From the NCBI RefSeq assembly GCF_000143415.4, contig NW_003314345.1:694264-758263 (forward strand): DNA of 64,000 nt, given 5' to 3'. This stretch comes from Selaginella moellendorffii (taxonomy: Eukaryota; Streptophyta; Lycopodiopsida; Selaginellales; Selaginellaceae). The notes under the pieces were generated by a model. It ran no database searches. It had not been told where the DNA came from and was given only the letters and a program-made list of their open reading frames with translations. This document shows positions 46,001-56,384 of the stretch, piece after piece (the first letter of the stretch is position 1; every line of letters starts with the position of its first letter). The position numbers and the translations under genes are program-made.

Positions 46001-46264
46001 GATGGGCAACTTCACATACCAGTACCAGTTGGTAGGGCAGCGGTGGCAAGAACCCGAATACCAGTACCAATTGTGCGGGCATTAATATCGCTGGCAAGAA
46101 TTGTTGTACCAGTACCAGCGGAGCGGGCAAGAGACGCACTTCTTCACATCCCAGTGCCATCCCGGCTTGCATCGCCTCTGGGCGCTTGCACTTGCAATTC
46201 CTCCAATGTCAACTCCCACCAGGAGCACCATAAACATTGCCAGCAGCATCTTGTTGCTCACCAT
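45969..46264 (-). pseudogene. Small secreted Cys/Trp-rich repeat protein (copy 2, with in-frame stop)
   Basis: Starts MVSNKMLLAMFMVLLVGVDI at 46264 with a signal peptide, followed by QRRCKPGWHWDVKKCVSCPL and RWYWYNNSCQRY. A TAA follows at about 46082, after which the same frame continues CPHNWYWYSGSCHRCPTNWY and ends with a different tail at about 45970. It is more diverged than copies 1 and 3 and lacks the shared tRNA flank. Either the short 60-aa form is the product or the copy is decaying. Confidence 0.6.
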
Positions 46265-46655
46265 CTTTAGAACTTTCTTAGACTTGCGTAGAGAAACTAA
46301 CTTTGATGTGCTTGAGTGCGGGATTGACCGCGTCTTATAAGGATAAACACGTTCAGTTCCGGATGACTCGTTGACTTTCTCAACGTTAAAAAGTCAAATG
46401 TTATGTGAAACTGCGAAACAATGAGGTGACAGAAGGATGGAAATCAATTGACTTGAATTACCTCAAACAATGGCCGGCCTTGTCCAAAGATGAATCTCTC
46501 TTGTAGTAATGCCTTCTGTTGCGATCATAGAGGGCATCTTGGCTGGAAGCAATACGTGCGTGGAATCCTTCCCGAGCACACAATCTACGCCACTTCCTCT
46601 TTTTTTAACCTTCCATAGCATTTTCAAAACAAAGTTTTTATGATTTAAGCTGTCA

Positions 46656-46688
46656 CCTGAGGTCGAGAGTTCGAACCTCTCTCACCCC
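46656..46688 (+). pseudogene. tRNA-Met (elongator) 3' half, second copy
   Basis: Same fragment as at 44671-44704 with one change in the T loop (TTCGAAC for TTCGAGC). It lies at the same distance from the Cys/Trp-rich gene, so it was duplicated with it. Confidence 0.65.
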
Positions 46689-46770
46689 CATTTTTCTCCC
46701 AATAAGTTTGCAATTTTATTTAAATCAGATTTAAAATCATAGGACAATTCATTTTGTGCCTCCAATTTGG

Positions 46771-47088
46771 TTAGTTCTTGATGCAGTGGCCCTTGCTCCA
46801 TTTCCAGCCAAATTGGCATTGGTGGCACTTGTTGTTGTACCAGTACCAATTGCTCGGGCAACTCACGCATTTGCTTCCACTCCACTTCCATCCGGAGAGG
46901 CATCGGTGGCAATCGCTGCTATACCAGTACCAGCCTTTGGGACACTGGATGCACTTATGGCCGTCCCAGTTCCATCCAGATTTGCATTGCCGCTGGGCTG
47001 CTGCGCTTTTGATTCCACCAACGTCCACTCCAACCAGGAGGATTGTCACAAACATGGCCAGAAGCATCAGCTGGGACTTGCTCGCCAT
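46771..47088 (-). CDS. Small secreted Cys/Trp-rich repeat protein (copy 3)
   Basis: 105 aa, differing from copy 1 at only a few positions in the mature part (KGWYWYSSDCHRC for KGWFWYSSDCHRC) and near the cleavage site (GGIKSAAAQRQC for GGIANAAAQQRC). The signal peptide and all Cys and Trp positions are kept, and the C-terminus WKWSKGHCIKN is identical. The strong conservation of the mature region suggests a recent duplication. Confidence 0.75.
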   Translation of the reverse strand: MASKSQLMLLAMFVTILLVGVDVGGIKSAAAQRQCKSGWNWDGHKCIQCPKGWYWYSSDCHRCLSGWKWSGSKCVSCPSNWYWYNNKCHQCQFGWKWSKGHCIKN

Positions 47089-47240
47089 TGTATCGTCAAT
47101 CTACAAATGTAACTAATTGCTTTTCTTGTATCCCTTCTTTGCTTTGCTGTGCCAGAGTCGTGCCAATTTATATGGAGGATTTGAGGCTGCTATGTACACG
47201 GTTTTGACTGCTTCTCGGGCACGATATCTCGTGTTTGTGC

Positions 47241-47440
47241 TTCATTGACGGGGTCAATAAACAAGTGTAGGACTTTATCCAAATGAAACAACCTCGAGTT
47301 TCGTTGTGAAATTATCAAAAATATCCCGGTGACTAAATTGTGACCCATCACTATTTTATATGAATATAAATTGAGTTGCTAACTGGCTCATATGCATTAA
47401 AAAATATGATAATGTTTTTAAAAGTGAGCGCAGTTATTGA
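47241..47440. other. Upstream region of copy 3
   Basis: AT-rich, with no gene. It carries sequence related to the promoter of copy 1 at its left edge. Confidence 0.35.
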
Positions 47441-48050
47441 GTGACATGTATGTGGTGGAGAAAAGGCCTCAAGCTTCTAAACATTCCTAAAAAACTTTAT
47501 GAAATATTAGAAAATGAAACTCAAGCAGCAAGGCAGGATGAAATCTCTTCTAATCTGCGACTCCAAAGTCATTCCTGTGGCCAGGGAGTTTGTGGAGAAT
47601 GCCCGAAACTTCGATCAGTGTGGCTGCTGGGGGATGCCAAAGAAAGATCAACCATAAGAATCGATCTCATCTGCATTGGGTTGGTTTGGACCTGGTCACG
47701 GATGAATGTCGCAGGTACGGAGTCACCCCAGACGTGTTGTGGTTTGGGGACGAAGAGCTCATTGGCAAAGGTGACTGGATTGCTCGTCGGACACACTTAA
47801 CTTGGAAGCTACTCAGAGCATTGTTGTGGTGGCTATGGATTCCATTGCTGCCATGAGGAACGTTTTGAGGAAGGTGGTGGAGGCTAGGATTGAACACCTG
47901 CGTTCTGGGCTCGAGTATGAAGGGGAGATGATGAAGTCTAATCCTTCCAAGAAGGTGAGGAAGAAGGCAAGGGTTGGAGTTATGTTGCCAGGCTGGAGGC
48001 TGTGCGAGATCCGGGTGGAAGAATTCAGCTGCCGAGCTCAAGGATCTTGA
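47441..48050 (+). pseudogene. Unrecognised, broken plus-strand coding remnant
   Basis: Three overlapping plus-strand frames carry protein-like text that shifts between them: ILENETQAARQDEISSNLRL, then DLVTDECRRYGVTPDVLWFG with EELIGKGDWIARR, then EATQSIVVVAMDSIAAMRNV and KVVEARIEHLRSGLEYEGEM. This fits one gene with at least two frameshifts. No family recognised. Confidence 0.35.
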
Positions 48051-48989
48051 ACAAGTTGGCTCTGCAAGTTCACCATTTTACTGGTAAAAGTCCAGGATAA
48101 ACATTCAAAGTTGGACAAAAATGTGCAGCTTGAGAGCAACAGGATCATCAAGTCCAAGAGATTCCTTTGATGATTGATTTTTCTTTTCTCTTTGTTTATA
48201 GTTTGCACAGCACATATGGTGGTCATCAAAATGCCTTTTCTGCGCATCTTCATGTCATTTTGTATCTTGGGAAAACACAAACATCCCTTAGATTCGCTTT
48301 CCTTGCGGACCTTGTGCTTTGAAAAATGGTCAAAAATGGTTACTTGAAGTGAGATGGTTGCTTGCTTGGGTGAACTCTCCAGTCCCTCTACACATAAAAC
48401 TACAAAGGCTGTTTGGTTAGATTTTTTGAGCTCATGAGCAATAACATCGAATGCTATAAACACGTAGTTAATACTGTTATGAACTTTTATTGACCACGTT
48501 GACTTATATTGAACAAGTTGACTCTTAATTGACTTAGCTCGTCAGCTCAAAAGCGGTTCGGCCAGCTGCTGGGCTTGGAATCTTTATGACAAATGAGCAA
48601 GAAAGGCTCTGGTTGAGTATGAGTGAATGCGTAACTTTACACTGGATTAGCATGGGATAAACTGCCACGTCGGAAAGCCAAAACTGACGTGGCTTCACGA
48701 GAGGCTGCCACGTCGTGCCCTAATCAGGGTTCCGGGATCGGTCAGTTAATTTCGTGGTGAGATTCCACCGGCCGGCTGAAGCCCTAGGAGATCTCACTGG
48801 GGCTGCGAGCTTGCAATCGCGAAGAAAAATGCGACACGCCCAGATTTGCTAGCTTTCGCCATAGTTGATCGGGCAGGGTTCTTCTAGCTCGAGCACCACG
48901 GAAGGAAGGAAGAGAAATTTTGTAAGAAAATGTGGTGGTGGCAAGCCTGGATTATGGATGCGCATGAATAACAGCAGTGGCTCAAAGGC
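48051..48989. other. Intergenic and CEP41 upstream region
   Basis: Minus-strand frames here look like chance. The last 300 bases become GC-richer (TGGCTTCACGAGAGGCTGCC, CTAGGAGATCTCACTGGGGC) as expected for the leader and promoter of the next gene. Confidence 0.35.
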
Positions 48990-50224
48990 ATGAGGCCTGC
49001 TTTTAGCCACCATGGAAGCAGGAGCTCGGCGAGCTCCACATCGGTAAGCTCATCCTTTGGATTTTTCGCTGGAAACTTTTTCTCTTTTGCCTCTCAGGGA
49101 TCTGTGCGAGCTACAAAGTATGGGAACATCAAAGCCTCGATTGACAGGTAGTTCTTTCCATTTTTTTACTCCTCCCTAGCTCTGCTGAGTAAGATAGTCG
49201 TGATCTTGTGAGTTTTGCAGTGGCATCAACATGCGCAAGCTCAATGAGAAGTACCCTGAGGCAAAGATCAGTATCCTAGTTCTTGTTTTTCTCTCTTCAT
49301 AGTTATTGTCAACTTTAACCCAGTGGAAACTTGAAGATGCCCGGTTTAAAAAGGAGGAGAATTTCAGGAGGATGAAGCTGAGCACACTTCTTCGCCTGCT
49401 TGACGAGGTAACTAAACTTCTCTCTCCACTTTTTTTTCTCTCTTGTTTTTGGATCGTCAGTTACCACCCAGTGCAGAAACAAATCGGATGCTTGATCCTG
49501 GACATCAGGGATAAAGATGAGTTCCAGGCGTGCCACATGAAAGGAGGTAACTTAGCTTTGAGTTGAAACTACAGACTTTGTAAAAGACCATTGTTTTCGC
49601 GAACAGCGATTTCGTATCCCGCGCCACTGCTCAGGAGATCCGTCAACGTGTTCACCGTCGAGATTCTAAGTTTTGTGAGTTACAGCAACTTTCTTTTCTT
49701 CTAGGAAGCCACTCAAACTTCTTTTTCTTTGCTCTTCCGCGCTCCACAGATGAACAAAGAGCCAGACAAGATTATAATCTTCTACGATGAGGACGAGCAC
49801 ACGGGAGCGGTATGAATTCCTTGCAGCTTGCGATCGCGTAACCAGCTAGGCCTTCCTCTTTGTTTCTTAGAGCACTGGAAATCTGTTCGTCGAGAAGGGT
49901 GTGGAGAACATCTTCATGCTGTCTGGAGGTAAGAAATCCTTCCTTTTTCTCTTCTTCTTCTCGTTCGCTCTTGTTTCGGATCGAATCGAGACTGACGAGA
50001 GGCATGGTCCGACGAAAACAGGATTGAAAGAAGTTGCCACAAAGTGCCGGGACATGATCGAAGGCAGCGTGGAGGGGCGATTCCCCATGACCACTGCGGC
50101 CATGAGTCCCTTCTCCAGCAGGCTCTCGACCGCGTCCAGCCCCTCGCGCATGTCTTCAAACTCGTCGCGGATGTCCTCCCGGATGTCGTCCCGGTTCAGC
50201 ACCAGCTCGCGAATCAGAGTATAG
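48990..50224 (+). CDS. CEP41: CEP41-like centrosomal/ciliary rhodanese protein
   Basis: Nine short exons: 48990-49043, 49098-49147, 49221-49260, 49324-49407, 49477-49546, 49607-49674, 49750-49809, 49871-49928, 50022-50224, giving 228 aa in frame. The N-terminus (KYGNIKASIDSGINMRKLNE) and the motif RFKKEENFRRMKLSTL match the start of animal CEP41 (QNPRYQHIKSRLDTGNSM, then KDELFKRLKVTT). The rhodanese domain follows (IGCLILDIRDKDEFQACHMK, KIIIFYDEDEH, ENIFMLSGGLKEVA). The rhodanese loop has no obvious Cys, as in a non-catalytic version. The tail is Ser/Arg/Met-rich. CEP41 acts at cilia in tubulin polyglutamylation, so here it is presumably for sperm flagella. Intron 3 is best explained by a GC donor (GAG|GCAAAG). 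The alternative GT donor breaks the frame. Confidence 0.85.
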
Positions 50225-50617
50225 CCAAGAAAGAAAAAAAAGGAGAAGAAGAATCCAACACTTGCAAGTCCAAATCGTAACTTTGGCCATCCAACTCTTC
50301 TAGCTTTCGATTGCCTGGCGTGGAGTTCCATTCATACCAACATCAATTACAAAGATGGAGAAGAGGTGGAATTTTTCTTTTCTCATCTCTTCTAAAAGTT
50401 TGATATGATAGAATCGCGTCAAGCTTTGACAGTGAATGTCACTATTTTATCTCCAAGTCCACGCTACTTTAATCACAAGCTCTGGGAGAGCATGGCAAAA
50501 TAACCACCCAGGATCACATGGAAGAGGTCGCTCTGGCACGAAATCCCCGTGACAGGAAGAAGCTCTTCTCCACCTAGAAATATACACAACTCCTCTTTGA
50601 TCGAGAGAGTTTGATCC
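50225..50617. other. Intergenic between CEP41 and BAHD genes
   Basis: CEP41 3' end and promoter of the acyltransferase. The minus-strand frame at 50473-50664 overlaps the next gene and is a shadow. Confidence 0.4.
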
Positions 50618-51986
50618 ATGGCGAGCGCTGTTTGCGTTAACGATGTCTCACGCATTGTCCCCAAGGATCATCCAGCCGATCACGCTGCCATGTTTCTGTG
50701 CAACATGGACCAGAGGCTGGGCTTCTACGTGAGAAACCTCTTCTTCTACGCGCCGGAGAGCGGCAAGCTCGACACCGATCGTCTCAAGTCGTCGCTGGCA
50801 GAGCTGCTGGATTCGTATCACTTCTGGGCCGGGAGGCTGCGGTTCAATCACTCCGGCCGGATGGAGATCGTCTGTAGCAATGCGGGAGCTCTCTTTGCGC
50901 TGGCCAGCTCCAGTCTCAGCGCCACTGCCGACCACTTTGACGATTTCTTCTTTCTCGACGAGGACAAGATCACGGCCCTGGAAGATCTGCCACTGTTGAC
51001 GATCCAGGTGAGTGTCACCGGCTACACAGAAGAAAGAACAAGCTTGAGAAAACCATTGCAATTCTCAGGTAACTCACTTACTTGGCGACGATGGCTACGC
51101 GATTGGTATGTTGATCCATCACACCTTGGCCGACGCTATCGCCGGTATGACGTTCCTCCTCAACTTTGCTTCCGTCAACCGAGGTGACGGTCTCTACATG
51201 GCTCCAAATGGCGACCGGACGCGACTAAGAGCCCGAGATCCACCCCGAGTAGCCTTCCAGCACCGAGAGTTCGCCAAGCAGACCGATCACGGCAGTAGTC
51301 GCTTCACTCTGACCCAAGAATCGGTGCTGAGCTCCGAGTCGAGGAGGAGAAAGGCTCCCAAAAAGTCGAGACAGACCTTCGCCTTCACGAGTGCGAGGCT
51401 CCTCGAGCTCAAGCAGGCTGTTCTCGACGACGGGACTCTCCCTGGCTGCTCCACTTTCGAGGCCTTGGCGGCTTTCATCTGGCGAGCTCACGCTCTATCG
51501 CTCCCGGGCAAGTCGAGCAGCGATGTCCTCCGCCTGAGATTCATGGTGGACACGAGAAGCGTGCTGGAGCCGCCGCTGGGACAGAACTTCTGCGGTAACG
51601 CCGCGTATGGAGCTTTCGCGGAGCTCACACTCGCTAATCTCCGTGAGCTTCCACTCTCGTCTATCACTGCTCGTGTCCAGGAGGCAAAGAGGCGAGTTAG
51701 CAACGAGTACGTTCGATCTGGATGGGGCTACCTGGAGCTGCATCCGGATGCTTGGTACCACCACGACTGCGAGACGATGATCAACGCTTGGCCGAGGCTG
51801 ATGCGCGAGTCCCTGGAGCTGGATTTCGGGTGGGGGAAGCCGCGAAGAGTGGAGTACCCGCTAGATCCACGAAACTCTTCAGTGATCTTCTTCCCACTTA
51901 TCTCGGATGGAATTCAAGTGTCGGTTTGCTTGGATTCCATCTCACTCGCCACCTTTGAGAAGCTAGCACTCATTTCAAAGTCATAG
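50618..51986 (+). CDS. BAHD acyltransferase (HXXXD-type)
   Basis: Two exons (50618-51007, 51069-51986) give 435 aa, the usual BAHD length. The catalytic HHTLADAIAG (HXXXD) lies near residue 150, and the structural motif LDFGWGKPRRVEYP near residue 390. The N-terminus PKDHPADHAAMFLCNMDQRL and the YHFWAGRLRF block are also typical. These cytosolic enzymes move acyl groups from CoA to alcohols or amines in phenolic, wax or alkaloid metabolism. The substrate cannot be told from sequence, though the start VSRIVP and MFLCNMD pattern resembles the fatty alcohol or hydroxycinnamoyl branches. The intron is 61 bases. Confidence 0.92.
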
Positions 51987-52190
51987 CGCATTAGTTCCAT
52001 CCAGGAATAAAATTTTACCTCTCCTCCAACTCGATCGAATTCTCTTGTTTCTATCTGCAGAAGAGAGCACGAGAAACCAATCGCGAATTCACAAGAAAAA
52101 AAAAAAGCCAGAGTGCAGCGTGAGCGTGAAAATCGACGATTTCCTTCCTTGAAACTCGAGATTTAGGTACATATAAGTCGCGATCTTGGC
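51987..52190. other. Short convergent spacer
   Basis: 3' ends of the acyltransferase and of the minus-strand gene that follows. A poly-A run is at 52090-52110. Confidence 0.4.
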
Positions 52191-52218
52191 GCTAGCGAGC
52201 GCGCTCACGACGATTCCT

Positions 52219-52572
52219 TGATGGCCTCCTGGATCGACTGCACGAGCAAGGCGGTGGAGCTCTGCTGCCTCTTGAGCCTCTACACAAGATCAATCCACCA
52301 AGAAAATGCGAAGAAATCCTGCAAGGGGGAAGAAATATCGATCGAAAGAACCATACCCTAGCCTGGCGAGCCGCGAAGACGGAATCGTGGAGCTTCCCCA
52401 GCTTTTCGGCGACGCGCTCGTCCACCATCTGGCGATAGATCTGCTCCTGCTTGACGCTCATCTTGCGATCGTCGCTGTGGGGAGGGCACGACTTGGATCG
52501 CCCGAAATCGCCGGCCTTGCGAGCGCCGGCCTGGTGCCGCGGAGCCATGGGCTGGACAGGATGAGAAGCCAT
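52219..52572 (-). CDS. Small basic protein, unrecognised
   Basis: Two exons on the minus strand. The first (52572 to about 52356) encodes MASHPVQPMAPRHQAGARKA...SVKQEQIYRQMVDERVAEKL and GKLHDSVFAARQAR. After an intron of about 75 bases with an acceptor GTGTAG, the second encodes LKRQQSSTALLVQSIQEAIK and ends ESS. The total is about 95 aa, Lys/Arg/Gln-rich, probably largely helical in the second half. The clean splice signals and coding-like composition support a real gene, but I cannot name the family. Confidence 0.6.
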
Positions 52573-52808
52573 TGCCGTGCTGTGCGAGCTCTAGGTCACG
52601 AGAGCTTCCTAATAGGGAAAAAATACCAATATTTCCAAGTATATGATGACTGTGATAGCACAATTGGTGTGGAGACCATGTCATTTATTTTATCTATCAA
52701 TTGCAATGATAGCATATGCTATAGTGTCCATGCGTGTGATTTTCTTCCCTGCCTTAGATTTCTGGCGATGGATCTTTCGTTTTCTTGCGAATTGAGATTG
52801 AGTAACCT

Positions 52809-53698
52809 TCACTCGTTCTCATTTTCTTCTTCATCTGGAACTATAATCACGTCACCTGTTATGACACAACACAAAGCACGGGTGTTAAACACCGATCCTG
52901 TAATGAATTTTGTTGTTACCTATGTAGATCAACTCTGGATCATCGATGCCATTTGCAGCTTGAATTGCTGAAACCTTGGTTCCAAACTTCCGCGACAGCG
53001 AATAAAGAGTATCGCCCTTGTCCATACAAACAGAAGAAACCATCAAGATCAATGCAAACAAAGCATTTTCTTCCCTGCGTACCGTGACAATTTCGTATGT
53101 CTTAGGAATCCAGAGGTGCTCACCAGCTGCAATGTTTTGGGGATTAAGAATGTCATTTGCCTGGAATTCGTGTTAGAACTTACAAGAGAAAAAACAAAGA
53201 AGTTTCTTACTTCCATGAGGATCTCAACTCGAGTTTTAAACTTGGCAGCAATGTCATGCAGCGTTTCTCCAGGGATCACTTTGTATCCAAAGTCCCCTTT
53301 CTTCTTGTCTCCTGGAAAACACTTTCACTCAATCTCAAGAGAAAAGAGAAAAAAAACAAGCAAAGACAACACCTTGCTTAGACATCACTTGTTCGTCATT
53401 CGCTCTTCTCCACCTGATGAAGCGCCAGGGATTTGGCCTGCGATACAATCCACAAATCACGCGGCGGCGATCAATCAATCAATCGATCACCTGTCGCCCT
53501 GAGCTGCCGCCATAGCCAAGAACTAGCAGCACACGAAACGATCAAAGAGCTACATTGCGATTGCTTGATCGATCGATCTATGCCTACCTTGCGGTTGCGG
53601 AGAGTCGAGGCCCGCGATGGCGCTAGAGAGATCGCTCCTCGCGCTCCAATCGCTGGAAATGCTGGAAATGCCCTGATACGCCAAGGGAGAGCTGCCAT
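52809..53698 (-). CDS. Two-LysM-domain protein, probably organelle-targeted
   Basis: Minus-strand gene of about six exons. The first (53698-53588) encodes MAALPWRIRAFPAFPAIGAR, an Arg/Ala/Ser-rich stretch typical of plastid or mitochondrial transit peptides. Later exons give LysM 1 (FGYKVIPGETLHDIAAKFKT, ANDILNPQNIAAGEHLWIP) and LysM 2 (MDKGDTLYSLSRKFGTKVSA, GIDDPELIYIGDVIIVP), ending EENENE at 52809. There is no signal peptide or kinase domain, so this is not a receptor. Plant proteins of this type occur in plastids. The join of exons 1 and 2 (53437 side) is not in one clear frame, so the start is uncertain. It shares a 350-base divergent promoter with the NPF gene. Confidence 0.75.
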
Positions 53699-54047
53699 AG
53701 CGCAAAAAACGAACACGTGGCCACCCCGATTTTAGGGTTCTTGGTTGGAGGTTTAAATTTCCCTCTCTTTCTTGTTGGCAAGAGAGTCAGCATGATGCAA
53801 GGAGAGTTTGGTTGATCAACAAGAATACGGAAGAAAGAAATGGAGAATCCTTCCATCGATCGATTGACCGAGGGCTGGCTCTCGCGAGAATCGCATGCTT
53901 GAAACGATCGCGTGAGCAAGGCCGGTATTTTTCGTGCGCGATGCCAAATCTCGCGTAGCTCGTTCGTGTGGAAAAGCCCCATTCCCATGCGCGAGCTCGA
54001 TCAAGGGCTTGTCACGCCGGGCTTTCCCCCCTTCCTCCATTCGATCC
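53699..54047. promoter_or_regulatory. Shared divergent promoter region, LysM gene and NPF gene
   Basis: The two start codons face away from each other across about 350 bases. No specific box could be recognised with confidence, and the sequence has several GATCGATCG-type runs. Confidence 0.4.
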
Positions 54048-56240
54048 ATGGCGTCGGCGGTCGCGATTGCCGCTCGCCGCGAGCAAGAACAAGAGGATCG
54101 AGATCGATCCAAGCAGCGCCGCTCCAATCTCGACGAGAAGTGGAGGATTGGCGTCCAGGCCGTGGATCTCCACAACCGGCCGCTCGCTAACAAGCACGAG
54201 AGGGGCGGATGGAAGGCGGCGGCTTTCATCTTTGGTAGATCTCGCCATGGCATTCCTTCCAATCGTTGCTGATAATCGATGTTCTTGGCAGGGAACGAGG
54301 TCGCGGAAAGAATGGCCTTCTTTGGGATCGCCACGAACTTCATCACGTTCCTGGTCTACAAGATCCACTTCACTTTCCCCGACTCCGCGACGATCATCAC
54401 GAACGTCCTGGGAACTTCTTGCCTCACGCCGCTCATCGGCGCGTTCTTGGCAGATTCCTACCTCGGCCGCTACTGGACAATCACGATCTTCTCGATCATC
54501 TACCTCATCGTAAGCGATTGATCTAGCTCTCGATCTCCTCTGGTCCGAAATATCGTTCTTTCTCATGGATTCCTTCGTTCTTTCTCTTAGATCTCTTCGT
54601 TCTTTCTCATGGATTTCTTCTTTACTAGGGTTTGATCATGCTCACGATCGCGGCCATCGCTCCATCGCTCCGCCCGCCCTCCACCGGCTGCGCGGAGCTC
54701 AATCTCTTCCTCGGGACGTGCCAGAGAGCGTCGCGATCGCAGCTCGCATTCCTCTACCTCTCGCTCTACACCGTGGCGCTGGGATCCGGGGGCATCAGGC
54801 CGTGCGTCTCGGCGTTTGGCGCTGACCAGTTCGATCCAGACGATCCCCGGGAGTCCAAGAGCCTGGCCGTGTTCTTCAACATCTTCTACCTCATGATCGC
54901 CATCGGGATCGCGGTGTCGCTCACGGCCGTGGTGTACATCCAGGATTTCGTGGGATGGGGCTGGGGCCTGGGCGTTCTCGCCGCCGCGATGCTGCTGGCC
55001 ACGATCATCTTCCTGGCCGGGACGAGGAGCTACAGGCATCGGATCCCTAGCGGCAGCCCCTTGACACGCCTCGCGCAAGTGATCGTCGCGGCCGTGAGGA
55101 AGAGAAATCTGCCAGTCCCAGACGATGAATCACTGCTCTTCGAGGTCTACGATCGCGAGTCGGCGATTCCAGGGAGCCGGAAGCTCCAGCGCACGCATCA
55201 CCTGAGGTAGATCGACCGAAATATCCTCGCTCACATCGATCCCTGTTCTTCCCAGGTTCTTGGACAAGGCGGCGGTGGAGACCGAGGCGGAGAAGATCCT
55301 CGCGCGGAGCTCGCCCAGCGCGATCACGCCCTGGCGCCTGTGCACCGTGACCCAGGTCGAGGAGCTCAAATCCCTCGCGCGCCTCGTCCCAATCTGGGCC
55401 ACCAGCATCCTCCTCAACACCGTCTTCATCCAACTCGTGAATTTCTCCGTCCAGCAGGGCCTCACCATGGATCGCCGCCTCGCGCGATCCTTCACCATCC
55501 CCGCCGCCAGCGTCCCAGTCTTCGCCGCGATCTTCATCATCCTCGTCCTCCCGCTCTACGATCGCGCGCTCATCCCAGCGCTCCGCCGGATCACCGGCCA
55601 CTCCCGCGGCATCACATTCCTCCAGCGCATTGGCATCGGCCTCTTCCTCTCCATGCTCGCCGTCGTCGCCGCCGCCTTGATCGAGCGCAAGCGCCGCGCC
55701 ATAGCCTACGCCACCGGTCGCGCGCTCAATCCCCTGGAAACCCTGCCGTACAGTGCCCTGTGGCTCATTGTCCAATACTCGCTAGTGGGCCTGGCCGAGG
55801 TCTTCGCGGCCATTGGCATGCTCGAGTTTTTCTACGACCAGGCGCCCGATAGCGTACGGAGTGTGGGCACGTCATTCTTCTCCACCGGCGGCGCCGCTGG
55901 TAGCTACGTGGCATCACTGCTGGTCACCGTGGTCAAGAGGTCCACGTCAGTGTCGCCGTGGCTGTCCAACAACATCAACGTCGGCCACCTGGACAGATAC
56001 TATTGGATGCTGGCTGTGCTCTCGGGGGTCAACGCTCTCGTATTCATGGCGCTCGCCAGGAGATACGAGTATTCTACGGGCTCTTCGTCGTCGTCGTCGT
56101 CTCCCGTGAAGAAAATGGGCGATGGATCGCCGAATGGAATGGCCACCAAGTGCCACAACCCGCTATTTAATTGTCGCTGCATGGATCGCGTCGACGTTGC
56201 CAAGAGCGATCGATCCATTGAATTTGTAAGGCTCGTTTGA
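54048..56240 (+). CDS. NPF (NRT1/PTR family) transporter
   Basis: Four exons (54048-54234, 54292-54509, 54629-55206, 55256-56240) give 655 aa. The protein has about twelve hydrophobic segments. Family marks include GNEVAERMAFFGIATNFITF (the ExxER region), GAFLADSYLGRYWTI, the long LYTVALGSGGIRPCVSAFGA with DQFDPDD, and late VSLVPIWATSI-like and YSLVGLAEVFAAIGMLEFFY with QAPDSVRSVGTSFF. These plasma- or tonoplast-membrane proton symporters carry nitrate, peptides or hormones. The substrate is not readable. The C-terminal tail (Ser-rich, then Cys-rich, residues about 610-655) looks lineage-specific. Exons are strongly GC-rich. Confidence 0.93.
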
Positions 56241-56384
56241 GCGATTCTTTGGCGATCACTGTGCTACTCCTGTGTTCCCGAAAGTAACAAAGTTTAGCTC
56301 TTCGATCACATTACAAATCTCTCGACCTCGATAGTTTGTCAGCTATAGAAATCGAAACAAACCCGGAAAAACTCCTTTCGACGT

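Larger units (their letters stand above)
46608..47240 (-). repeat. Duplicated block B (Cys/Trp-rich gene plus flanks)
   Basis: Second copy of block A, nearly identical through the coding region and the 3' flank from TTTTCAAAACAAAGTTTTT onward. The extra sequence GGACGATGC...CCCGAGATT of block A is missing here. Confidence 0.8.

Noticed and set aside
54012-55775. Long minus-strand frames opposite the NPF gene (up to 242 codons)
   Set aside because: They are Arg/Glu/Asp-rich shadows created by the GC-rich codon use of the transporter gene on the plus strand.
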